From an uncultured Lachnospiraceae bacterium (GTDB taxonomy: Bacteria > Bacillota > Clostridia > Lachnospirales > Lachnospiraceae), in NCBI GenBank assembly GCA_902772565.1, contig CACYBJ010000063.1:1-6237 (forward strand): a stretch of 6,237 nucleotides of DNA, in the 5' to 3' direction. Position 1 is the first letter of the stretch, and each line of letters begins with the position of its first letter. Shown in pieces: positions 1 to 6,237 of the stretch. The translations under genes and the position numbers were made by a program. Under the pieces are notes generated by a model. It had not been told where the DNA came from, made no database searches, and was given only the letters and a program-made list of their open reading frames with translations.

Positions 1-11
1 TAACTCGTTAT

Positions 12-20
12 ATTATACCA
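12..20 (-). promoter_or_regulatory. Extended -10 promoter element pointing out of the left edge
   Basis: The minus-strand sequence TGGTATAAT is a perfect TGN-TATAAT extended -10. Upstream lies an A-tract (36-29) and only a weak -35 (TTTAAA, 39-34). It sits after the terminator of the surface-protein gene, so it probably drives a minus-strand gene that begins outside the window. Confidence 0.55.
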
Positions 21-88
21 TATTTCAGTTTTTTTTAAACCATAAATATTCCCTGACACAGGAAAGGATCGTACCGGTTAAACAGCAC

Positions 89-123
89 AAAAATAAGGAC
101 ATGGCCAAGACCATGTCCTTATT
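89..123 (-). terminator. Intrinsic terminator of the CWB2 surface-protein gene
   Basis: A perfect 13-bp stem (92-104 with 111-123) encloses a 6-base loop. Read on the minus strand it runs directly into TTATTTTT. It begins 32 bases after the TAG stop. The plus-strand side lacks a clear T-run, so it appears to act in the minus direction only. Confidence 0.92.
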
Positions 124-155
124 ACTATTAACTTACGATTTAAGAAACCTTAATC

Positions 156-3100
156 CTAAGCCAAAGGTGCGTCAACAACTGAAACCTTTAAATTGGTTGT
201 TTCCCAGTCACGTACATCGATATAGTATGATATGCTACTGTCAAATGCTGTAGTCAAAACAGTCTCAGTTGTACCAGAAGAATCATTTCCGCCTGCGAGG
301 TATGTCCAATTCGCATCTTCAATACCAAATCCCCAGATTTCGGCATTTCCATCTCTTTCAACTTTGAGAAGAGGTGCTTCCATATCTTTGATTGCGTCCA
401 ATGCATCGGCAGAGAATGTAACAGCGATTCTCCACTGTTCCTTTGTAAGTGTGATTCCGTTTGAAGATGTTGCAGTCACATCCTGATAGCCATTACCTTC
501 ACCCGAAACGTAAGTTGAAGTACCTACCCACTCGATATCATCATCTTCTTCAGGTTCAACAGGTGCTACTTCGGGTACCTTAATTCCGCTTGTCACATCC
601 CAGCTAAGCTTAAAAATGTAACGGATGCTTTCAGCATTGTTAAATGTATCCTGAGGAACGAACTTAGCTCCCCATTCATTGTATCCGCCGTAAAGTCTTG
701 CTGCATTACCGGAATACTTGATTTTAACAGGATTTCCTTCTTCATCAAATTCACCGGGAACGATGATCTCGCTATCTTCTGCCCAGATACAGTTAAACTC
801 ATCAGGGAGATCAAATTCCTCGGCAATACCGTCTACAACAAGAGAAACGGAAACATCAAGTCTCTCATTGAGAGTTTCAGGATCATCAAATTCGTTGTTA
901 AAAATGAGTGTCGGAGCAATCCAGTAAGGATTATTGACAGGTCCTTCTACGCTCACTTCATAATTGGATCCGTTAATCTTAAATTCAACAGGATCGGACT
1001 GAACCGGACTCCAGTTACTGTCAGCGCCAAGAAGATATGCAACGCCTTCTACTCTTTCAATAGTGATAGAATAGGTGATTACATCGGCATTGTTAAATGT
1101 ATCTTTAGGAACATATGCTGTTCCCCATTCATTGTATCCGCCGTAAAGTCTTGCTGAGTTACCATCATATTTGATTTTAACAGGATTTCCTTCTTCATCA
1201 AATTCACCGGGAACTACAATTTCATTTCCTTCTGCCCAGATACGTGCGCTTGGCTCAGTAATATCTACAGGGTTTCCGTCAACCGTAAGTTCTACGTTTA
1301 CACGATAGAGTTCGTCAAGAACATTAGGATCAACGAAATTCTGATTAAATATAAGTGACGGTGCTACCCAGTAAGGATTACCGATAGGTCCGTTCATTGT
1401 AATTTCAAAAGGCTTACCAACTGTAAATTCAACAGGCTCGGACTGAACTGTTGCCCAGTTTTCATCTGCACCAAGAATGTATGCCTTTCCATCAATCTTG
1501 TTGATAGTTATCTCATAAATAACTGTTTCTGCGCCATTTAAAGCGGTCGGATCAATGTAGGATGTTCCCCATACATTAATACCGCCGTAAAGTCTTGCAC
1601 AGTTTCCTGTCTGACTAACACCATTAAACGCGGTGTCTTCTGCCCAAATAGTAGGCTGACCTTCAGGAATGGTAACCGGAACCTCTTCACCGTCTGCATA
1701 AACCTTAACGTCTACGTCAAACATTTCTTCGAGCATGGAAGCATCATCGATTTCATTATCAAAAACGATTGCCGGTACTAAATAATAAGGATTGCTGATT
1801 GAAGCATTATCAAGACGTACTTTTACAGTCTCACCAAAATGATAAGCATAACCTTCTGACTGAATTCCTGACCAGTCTTCATTGGCACCTGCAAGGAACA
1901 CAGTACCGCCATGAATCTCATGAACTACGTCTTCCGGTGTAGGTGTAGGTTCAGGAGCAACGCCTGAAACTGTCTCTTCAACTACAACTACGATTGCACA
2001 CCAGTCATTCCAGAAATCTTTACTGAAGTGAAGGTTTGCTGTGTATGTACCTTTTCCGCTTTCATCGTAGGCATTCTCGCCGTACTTATTGCTGTCAGCT
2101 GTAAGTTCATCTTCGCCGTTAACCTTAACAACATAAGATTCATCTGCGTCAACAAGGTAAGGATCTCCTACAGGATTTCCTTCTTCATCGTAATCCTGAA
2201 CTTCTTTCTGTGAAAGATCCTTTGAGCCGCCGTCAGGATCGGCATATGTGGCCAGTTTCTTATCATCTGTCCAAGCTGTAATGAGGTAGGATACTTTTGC
2301 CTTCTTAACTCCAACAGGGATTTCAAATGTGAAATCATTGTTCTCATCAAGAGCATTGTCGCCTGAAAGAGTAATCCACTGGCAATTTTCAACTGCTACT
2401 TCATGCTTTCCGGCCTTCTTTCCGGGCATTGGGCAAACAAGTGCATCGTCTTCTGTTTCGTCTGTGTAACCAACTGTTACATTCCAGCCAACTTCCTTAC
2501 CTGCAAGTACATAGTAAGAAGTTCTGTCAAATTCGGCTGTGTTGAAAATAACGTCAGCTGTTTCATCACTGATGAGAAGTGGACCACCAAGCACAAATCC
2601 GCCTCTGATGTTCTGAGTAGCTCTCCATGCAATTGCTGTATCGATTGCTACCTGAGCATTCTGTGTAAGAATGAGAGGTGCTCCGATGGCCTGAGCAAGA
2701 GGTCCTGCGGAAAGTCCGTCAGGGAAGTTCTGTGCATAAGCAAGAACCATGGCTTCAGGATTTTCAAACTTGGAAGCGATAGCTGTTGAAGTTTCGAATC
2801 TGTTAGCGCCTGCAAGTCTCTCAACGTTCTCTGCATAATTAGCAAGTTCTGTTTCAACTGCAGGAAGGACTACACCTTCTCCACCAACAATGTAGATGTT
2901 TGTAAATTCGGAATCTTCAAGGAATTCTTTCTGTGCGTCAGAAAGGGCTCTTCCTACAAGAAGAAGAGGTGCTCCCGATGCAGATGCCGAAAGGCTGTCT
3001 GCGAAGTTGGAGCCTGTTGCCACGATAAGGCTTTCACAGTCTTCAACTCCTGCTTCCTCAAGGATTGCAAGATTTGTTGCAAATCTGTCAGCACCCTTAA

Positions 3101-3563
3101 GTCTCTTGGTATTGATGCCTGCGTCTGTAAGAACTTCTCTGAAGTCTGCAGGAACGGCAGCAGTACCACCTAAAAGGTAAACAGTTCCGTCTTCAGCAAT
3201 ATTATCGATAACGTATTCGGATACCTGATCGATAACTTTCTTGCTGTTAGCTACAAGCAGTATGGGGGCATTGCCCTTTGCTGCCGAAAGATAGCTGCCT
3301 GCAAGTGCATCCGGGAAGGATGTACCACTGGCAACGATGATGTTCTCGAAGGATTCAACCTCAAGAACTTCTTTGAGTGCATCTGCTGTCTGAATTGCAG
3401 TATCGTAACGAGATTCGCCGGCGATTCTTGTATACTCGATACTCGCTTCTTCAGCAGGCGCGTCGCCGCCTTCTGCAGTTTCGGCATATGCCAGAGACAT
3501 AGTCATCATTGCAAAAGCAAGCAACAGCGCAAGGAACCTTTTGGTTCGCGTTGCAAGTTTCAT
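156..3563 (-). CDS. Secreted modular cell-surface protein with three CWB2 (cell wall binding repeat 2) modules and a triplicated domain of unknown function
   Basis: The product is 1135 residues from the chosen start and ends in TAG. I start it at 3563 because an ideal AAGGAGGA lies 7 bases upstream; the ATG 18 bases earlier overlaps that site. Residues 1-27 are a signal peptide: a basic start (TRTKR), a hydrophobic core, and likely cleavage after AYA. Residues 43-137, 152-234 and 247-332 are three CWB2 repeats. Each has an R(I/L)xGxxR(Y/F)xT opening, an AP(I/L)(L/I)L motif and a closing GG strand. In C. difficile Cwp proteins, sets of three CWB2 modules bind an anionic wall polymer, so non-covalent wall attachment is inferred. 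Residues 349-534 are an unrecognised beta-rich region. A PEPTPTP linker follows, then three homologous domains (552-691, 692-839, 840-989), an acidic linker and a last domain (about 1011-1135). There is no LPXTG motif or C-terminal membrane anchor, and no catalytic motif that I recognise. An adhesin, glycan-binding or S-layer-like role is possible but unproven. The anchoring call is firm; the function is unknown. Confidence 0.93.
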   Translation of the reverse strand: MKLATRTKRFLALLLAFAMMTMSLAYAETAEGGDAPAEEASIEYTRIAGESRYDTAIQTADALKEVLEVESFENIIVASGTSFPDALAGSYLSAAKGNAPILLVANSKKVIDQVSEYVIDNIAEDGTVYLLGGTAAVPADFREVLTDAGINTKRLKGADRFATNLAILEEAGVEDCESLIVATGSNFADSLSASASGAPLLLVGRALSDAQKEFLEDSEFTNIYIVGGEGVVLPAVETELANYAENVERLAGANRFETSTAIASKFENPEAMVLAYAQNFPDGLSAGPLAQAIGAPLILTQNAQVAIDTAIAWRATQNIRGGFVLGGPLLISDETADVIFNTAEFDRTSYYVLAGKEVGWNVTVGYTDETEDDALVCPMPGKKAGKHEVAVENCQWITLSGDNALDENNDFTFEIPVGVKKAKVSYLITAWTDDKKLATYADPDGGSKDLSQKEVQDYDEEGNPVGDPYLVDADESYVVKVNGEDELTADSNKYGENAYDESGKGTYTANLHFSKDFWNDWCAIVVVVEETVSGVAPEPTPTPEDVVHEIHGGTVFLAGANEDWSGIQSEGYAYHFGETVKVRLDNASISNPYYLVPAIVFDNEIDDASMLEEMFDVDVKVYADGEEVPVTIPEGQPTIWAEDTAFNGVSQTGNCARLYGGINVWGTSYIDPTALNGAETVIYEITINKIDGKAYILGADENWATVQSEPVEFTVGKPFEITMNGPIGNPYWVAPSLIFNQNFVDPNVLDELYRVNVELTVDGNPVDITEPSARIWAEGNEIVVPGEFDEEGNPVKIKYDGNSARLYGGYNEWGTAYVPKDTFNNADVITYSITIERVEGVAYLLGADSNWSPVQSDPVEFKINGSNYEVSVEGPVNNPYWIAPTLIFNNEFDDPETLNERLDVSVSLVVDGIAEEFDLPDEFNCIWAEDSEIIVPGEFDEEGNPVKIKYSGNAARLYGGYNEWGAKFVPQDTFNNAESIRYIFKLSWDVTSGIKVPEVAPVEPEEDDDIEWVGTSTYVSGEGNGYQDVTATSSNGITLTKEQWRIAVTFSADALDAIKDMEAPLLKVERDGNAEIWGFGIEDANWTYLAGGNDSSGTTETVLTTAFDSSISYYIDVRDWETTNLKVSVVDAPLA
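634..789. repeat. DNA-level direct repeat, copy in domain C (partner at 1087-1242)
   Basis: This 156-base stretch aligns without gaps to 1087-1242 at an offset of 453 bases (151 codons). I count about 23 differences, roughly 85% identity. Two blocks are exact: 669-703 against 1122-1156 (35 bases) and 718-761 against 1171-1214 (44 bases). The conserved part encodes the end of the repeated domain (DEEGNPVKIKY, ARLYGGYNEWG, DTFNNA). Confidence 0.9.
1087..1242. repeat. DNA-level direct repeat, copy in domain B (partner at 634-789)
   Basis: This is the partner of the 634-789 stretch, with the same length and no gaps. A 20-base piece at 1180-1199, encoding part of DEEGNPV, also recurs exactly at 2170-2189 in the middle region of the same gene and at 727-746 in domain C. 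Confidence 0.9.
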
Positions 3564-3570
3564 TTCATAT

Positions 3571-3578
3571 TCCTCCTT
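3571..3578 (-). promoter_or_regulatory. Ribosome binding site that sets the start of the CWB2 protein
   Basis: AAGGAGGA on the minus strand lies 7 bases before the ATG at 3563-3561. It overlaps codons 2-4 of the longer reading frame beginning at 3581. That upstream ATG has no good site of its own, so the shorter start, which gives a canonical signal peptide, is preferred. Confidence 0.88.
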
Positions 3579-3602
3579 CATAGGTTTTAATAATGCTTTT
3601 TA

Positions 3603-3631
3603 ATTTTAAACCAAATCGCCTTTTTGTGCAA
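3603..3631 (-). promoter_or_regulatory. Candidate promoter of the CWB2 protein gene
   Basis: On the minus strand, TTGCAC (3631-3626) is separated by 17 bases from TAAAAT (3608-3603), about 40 bases before the start codon. The -10 matches five of six consensus bases; the -35 matches only three. A second candidate just upstream is an extended -10, TGGTATAAA (3645-3637), without a clear -35. Which one is used cannot be decided from the sequence. Confidence 0.45.
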
Positions 3632-3666
3632 TATGTTTTATACCAATATGATTCGTTTTCTATTTT

Positions 3667-3717
3667 TGTGTATTTTCACACATAAAATTCTCTTTACCGG
3701 GTATATTTACCTGTAAA
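3667..3717. promoter_or_regulatory. Cluster of short inverted repeats upstream of the CWB2 gene
   Basis: TGTGT-N6-ACACA (3667-3682) and TTTAC-CT-GTAAA (3706-3717) are small dyads. TTTACC also occurs twice (3693-3698 and 3706-3711). They lie between the ATPase terminator and the candidate promoter, where an operator could sit. No specific regulator can be named, and AT-rich DNA produces such dyads by chance. Confidence 0.25.
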
Positions 3718-3733
3718 CAGTTTAAGAGCACAT

Positions 3734-3773
3734 AAAAAACCCCTTCGTTTATTGTTCAAAATAAACAAAGGGG
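3734..3773 (-). terminator. Intrinsic terminator of the P-type ATPase gene
   Basis: A 14-bp stem (3740-3753 with 3760-3773) has a 6-base loop and a base of four G-C pairs. On the minus strand it is followed by six T residues (3739 down to 3734). The single odd pair (3746/3767) is C-A on the plus strand but G-U in a minus-strand transcript, which supports minus-strand use. It starts 27 bases past the ATPase stop and separates that gene from the surface-protein gene. Confidence 0.92.
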
Positions 3774-3800
3774 TCAAACAGGTATAAATCCATACCGGAA

Positions 3801-6125
3801 CTATTCTGTAACCTTTTTCACTTTTACCACCCTGTACATACTGATACGGCCAATAATATTGGTGATCCATCTCATAACCGTCACTTCAGCTATGGCAAAT
3901 ACCGCACAAAGGGCGCCGGCTTTTACGGAAACTCCGGAGATGGAGAAAAGGGACGGAACAAACCATGCGCTTGCCACAAGGAACAAAAGGCTTATGGAAA
4001 ACACAAAGAATCTGTAGCGGTTGGCCGGCCTGATCATATCCCAGAGAATAATGAATCCCACAACGGAAAGCAGGTAGGTACTGGAGGTACCCACAGCCTT
4101 ATCCGAAATGCCGAAGACATCGGCGAAAAGTACCATACATGCAATGGAAACAAAGGATGTAAGGGACGCCGGAAGGGCTTTTATGATAGTTGTGGCAATG
4201 AATCCGCCGGACTGCTTTTTCTCGTTGGGCTCAAGGGCAAGCAGGAAGGCCGGAACACCGATATTAAACAGTGATACCAAAGAAACCTGACTTGGCTGAA
4301 GCGGATACGGAAAAACGCCGATAATCGCAAATATAGCAAGGAAGAGGGAGAACATGTTTTTATATAAGAAGAGTGTTGCAGATCTGGAAATATTGTTCAC
4401 ATCTCTTCTGCCCTCGCCTACTATCTGTTTCATATGGGAAAAATCATCGTCAAGAAGCACCACCTGGGCGGCGTTTCTTGCGGCATCGGAGCCGGAACCC
4501 ATGGCTATGGAGCAATCGGCTTCCTTCATGGCAAGAATATCATTCACACCGTCGCCGGTCATGGCCACTTTCTTTCCGCTTTCCTTAAGAGCGCGGACAA
4601 GCATTTTCTTCTGCTCAGGCTTAACTCTGCCGAATACAGTATACTTTTCAACGGCGTGCATATAGTCGATCTTGGTGGCAAGCTCGCCGGCATCGATATA
4701 GTTTTCCGCATTCTTTATACCTGCGGTTTTGGCTATGGTTGATACGGTTACCGGGTTATCACCGGAGATAACCTTTATTTCCACATCGTTGGAATCGAAG
4801 AATCCGAATATCTCTTTGGCATTTTTACGAAGTTCGTTTTCAATGCTGACAAAGAGCACCGGACGAAGTCCCATGGCATTTTCTTCCACCAGGGCAATGA
4901 CTCGTTCTCCCGCTGTAGTATGTTCTTCGATTTTCGCTCTATTGTTGTCGTACAGTTCCTCAAACAGCAGTATATCCGGAGCTCCCAGACGATAAATCGT
5001 ACTTCCGGTATCCACCTGGGAATACTTGTTCTTGGAAGTAAAGGGCTCCGTTTTGGCATTCGGGAATGGATTGCCTTTAGGGAAGTACTCCTTAAGTGCA
5101 GCTGCCGTTATGTTATTGTCCGTAAGAGTATAGATGTAACGGGAAAGTACGTTTACATACTCATCCTTTTTCTTCTCGGGAATACCTGCCGGAAGAAATA
5201 CATCGGTAACATGCATATTGTTGGTTGTAATGGTTCCCGTCTTATCAACACAAAGCACATCGGTCCTTGCAAGGGTTTCGATACTTCTCATGTCATGAAG
5301 CATAACCTTGTTCTGGGCAAGTCGCATTGCGGAAAGAGCAAGAGCCACGGTGGTAAGAAGATACATACCTTCGGGGATCATACCTATTACCGCCGCTACG
5401 GCAGATGTAATACCCTCGGAAAAAGTCTTGTTATTTACAGCCAGTGACTGATAGAAAAGCAGTCCGCCCACCGGAATAATAAGAATACCGGCCACCTTGA
5501 TAATAAGTTCGATGGATCTTATCATCTCCGACTTCTTGTCTTTTACCTCTTTGGCCTTGGCCATGAGCTTGGCAGCGTAAGAATCCTTACCTACCTGAGT
5601 AAGAACCGCATAACAGGCACCGGATACAACAAAGGAGCCGGATTTAAGTTCGGAATCTGCGCCCTTTTCGATTTCATCTGCCTCACCTGTAAGAAGCGAT
5701 TCGTTGACAAATACGGTACCGCTTACCACTTTTGCATCTGCCGGAATCTGCTGGCCGCCTGTGAGCGCAATAAGATCGCCCAGTACAAGCTCGTCCGAGT
5801 ATACCGAAGATTTTCTGTTGTCACGAATAACGGCATATGAAGTTTTATCAAGTATGGAAAGCTTATCCAGCGTGCGCTTGGCGCGGATCTGCTGAATAAT
5901 ACCAATAAAGACATTGGCGATGATTGCCGGCAAGAAGGTCAGACTGTTGTATGACTTGCCGATAATAAGAAGTATGGTAATCGCAAGGAAAATCGCGTTG
6001 AAATACGTGAAGATATTTTCCATGAAAATACCGCGAATTGTTTTATCCGAACTCCGGGATACTGCATTGACCTTTCCCGATTTTACCTGTTCGTCAACCT
6101 CTGCCGAGGTAAGTCCCTGATACAT
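3801..6125 (-). CDS. Cation-transporting P-type ATPase, CtpE-like (HAD-IC) subfamily
   Basis: The protein is a full-length P-type pump of 774 residues that uses ATP to move a cation across the cytoplasmic membrane. The actuator-domain TGE is at 146-148. DKTGT at 294-298 carries the aspartate that is phosphorylated (D294). The nucleotide domain has GAPD at 381-384, where the usual preceding Lys of KGAP is Leu. SGDNP (454-458) and TGDGVND (523-529) complete the P domain. About ten membrane segments are visible: two before the A domain (about 38-56 and 61-80), two around 204-262, and six after 583. TM4 carries PEGMYLL (251-257). TM6 carries an NIGVPAFLLALEPN run (621-634). Both resemble CtpE-like pumps; mycobacterial CtpE has been linked to calcium uptake, so Ca2+ or another divalent ion is a guess. 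There is no N-terminal CXXC metal domain and no CPC in TM4, which argues against a heavy-metal pump. The upstream AGAGGA lies 11 bases from the ATG, a rather long spacing, but the N-terminal GLTSAEVDEQVKSGKVN is typical of the family. It is transcribed alone and followed by a terminator. Confidence 0.95.
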   Translation of the reverse strand: MYQGLTSAEVDEQVKSGKVNAVSRSSDKTIRGIFMENIFTYFNAIFLAITILLIIGKSYNSLTFLPAIIANVFIGIIQQIRAKRTLDKLSILDKTSYAVIRDNRKSSVYSDELVLGDLIALTGGQQIPADAKVVSGTVFVNESLLTGEADEIEKGADSELKSGSFVVSGACYAVLTQVGKDSYAAKLMAKAKEVKDKKSEMIRSIELIIKVAGILIIPVGGLLFYQSLAVNNKTFSEGITSAVAAVIGMIPEGMYLLTTVALALSAMRLAQNKVMLHDMRSIETLARTDVLCVDKTGTITTNNMHVTDVFLPAGIPEKKKDEYVNVLSRYIYTLTDNNITAAALKEYFPKGNPFPNAKTEPFTSKNKYSQVDTGSTIYRLGAPDILLFEELYDNNRAKIEEHTTAGERVIALVEENAMGLRPVLFVSIENELRKNAKEIFGFFDSNDVEIKVISGDNPVTVSTIAKTAGIKNAENYIDAGELATKIDYMHAVEKYTVFGRVKPEQKKMLVRALKESGKKVAMTGDGVNDILAMKEADCSIAMGSGSDAARNAAQVVLLDDDFSHMKQIVGEGRRDVNNISRSATLFLYKNMFSLFLAIFAIIGVFPYPLQPSQVSLVSLFNIGVPAFLLALEPNEKKQSGGFIATTIIKALPASLTSFVSIACMVLFADVFGISDKAVGTSSTYLLSVVGFIILWDMIRPANRYRFFVFSISLLFLVASAWFVPSLFSISGVSVKAGALCAVFAIAEVTVMRWITNIIGRISMYRVVKVKKVTE

Positions 6126-6136
6126 AGTGCTAAAAA

Positions 6137-6142
6137 TCCTCT
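6137..6142 (-). promoter_or_regulatory. Ribosome binding site of the P-type ATPase
   Basis: AGAGGA on the minus strand lies 11 bases before the ATG at 6125. The spacing is longer than ideal, but no better in-frame start is seen nearby and the N-terminal sequence fits the family. Confidence 0.6.
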
Positions 6143-6190
6143 TCCCTTTTTAAATACAGTGTTTTCATTCTGATTTTCGCATACACGGTT

Positions 6191-6220
6191 ATTGTAACAT
6201 AAAACAGGGCAAATGAACAA
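6191..6220 (-). promoter_or_regulatory. Candidate promoter of the P-type ATPase gene
   Basis: On the minus strand, TGTTACAAT (6199-6191) is an extended -10 whose hexamer TACAAT matches five of six bases. TTGTTC (6220-6215) lies 18 bases upstream of the hexamer as a weak -35. It would give a 5' untranslated region of roughly 60 bases, in which I see no recognisable riboswitch. Confidence 0.5.
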
Positions 6221-6237
6221 ACCAAGTGTAGGGAAAA

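Larger units (their letters stand above)
597..1910 (-). repeat. Three tandem copies of a 140-150-residue domain within the CWB2 protein
   Basis: The copies are encoded at 1491-1910 (A), 1047-1490 (B) and 597-1046 (C). Each follows the same order of motifs: a (Y/F)(L/I)xGAxxxW start, QS, (S/G/N)NPY(W/Y), P(A/S/T)(I/L)(I/V)F, IWAE, a (C/S/A)ARLYGGxNxWG block, then (A/N)(A)(D/E)xxxY near the end. Copies B and C contain about 12 more residues between IWAE and ARLYGG than copy A, carrying PGEFDEEGNPVKIKY. The predominance of alternating hydrophobic residues and conserved aromatics suggests beta-sandwich folds, which is inference. I do not recognise the family. Glycan or polymer binding is one possibility. 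Confidence 0.88.

Noticed and set aside
156..300. Sortase-anchored surface protein
   Set aside because: The C-terminus (SVVDAPLA) has no LPXTG motif, hydrophobic segment or basic tail. Anchoring is through CWB2 modules.
597..1910. CRISPR array or mobile element for the repeated DNA
   Set aside because: The repeats are long, in frame, coding and diverged, with no spacers, terminal inverted repeats or transposase.
2403..2789. Plus-strand open frame of 128 codons rich in Cys and Ser
   Set aside because: It is antisense to the CWB2 module 3 and middle region. The minus-strand frame has clear homology and this one has none.
156..3801. An operon of the ATPase and the surface-protein gene
   Set aside because: They share a strand, but a strong intrinsic terminator and about 150 bases with candidate promoters separate them.
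4354..4742. Several overlapping plus-strand frames of 70-103 codons
   Set aside because: They overlap each other and the ATPase P domain (TGDGVND region), so they are shadows of the conserved minus-strand codons.
4920..5447. Plus-strand open frame of 175 codons
   Set aside because: It lies wholly antisense to the ATPase catalytic core, has low-complexity composition, no ribosome binding site and no family resemblance.
3801..6125. Heavy-metal (P1B) or KdpB-type ATPase
   Set aside because: There is no CXXC metal-binding domain and no CPC or similar in TM4, no Kdp partner genes are present, and TM4 has PEG.

Overview
The window holds two complete genes, both on the minus strand, each with its own candidate promoter and its own intrinsic terminator. 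Both occupy their reading frames without frameshifts. Almost all the rest is short intergenic sequence. The organism is most likely a Gram-positive Bacillota, probably of the Lachnospiraceae/Butyrivibrio type. This is inferred from moderate-to-low GC, strong AGGAGG-type ribosome binding, an export signal typical of Gram-positives, and CWB2 cell-wall-binding repeats, which are common in Clostridia. The genus cannot be fixed from the sequence alone.

Reading in the direction of transcription (right to left), the first gene (6125 to 3801) encodes a 774-residue P-type ATPase with every catalytic motif intact. Its membrane signatures (PEGMYLL in TM4, and an IGVPAFLLALEPN-like TM6) place it with the CtpE-like cation pumps rather than with heavy-metal, Kdp or classical SERCA-type pumps. 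A strong hairpin plus T-run terminator (3734-3773) follows about 27 bases after its stop.

The second gene (3563 to 156) encodes a secreted, modular, acidic cell-surface protein of 1135 residues. It has a signal peptide, three N-terminal CWB2 modules for non-covalent wall anchoring, an unrecognised beta-rich region and a short Pro/Thr linker. These are followed by three tandem copies of an unrecognised domain of about 140-150 residues, an acidic linker and a last unrecognised beta-type domain. A perfect 13-bp hairpin terminator (89-123) ends it. At the left edge a good extended -10 box (12-20) suggests that another minus-strand gene begins just outside the window.

The terminator and the promoter-like sequence between the two genes argue that they are separate transcription units, and nothing here links them functionally. 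The most interesting element is the triplicated domain of the surface protein, with signature motifs GAxxxW, NPYW/Y, IWAE and ARLYGGxNxWG. I do not recognise it as a described family. Two of its copies still share near-identical DNA over part of their length.
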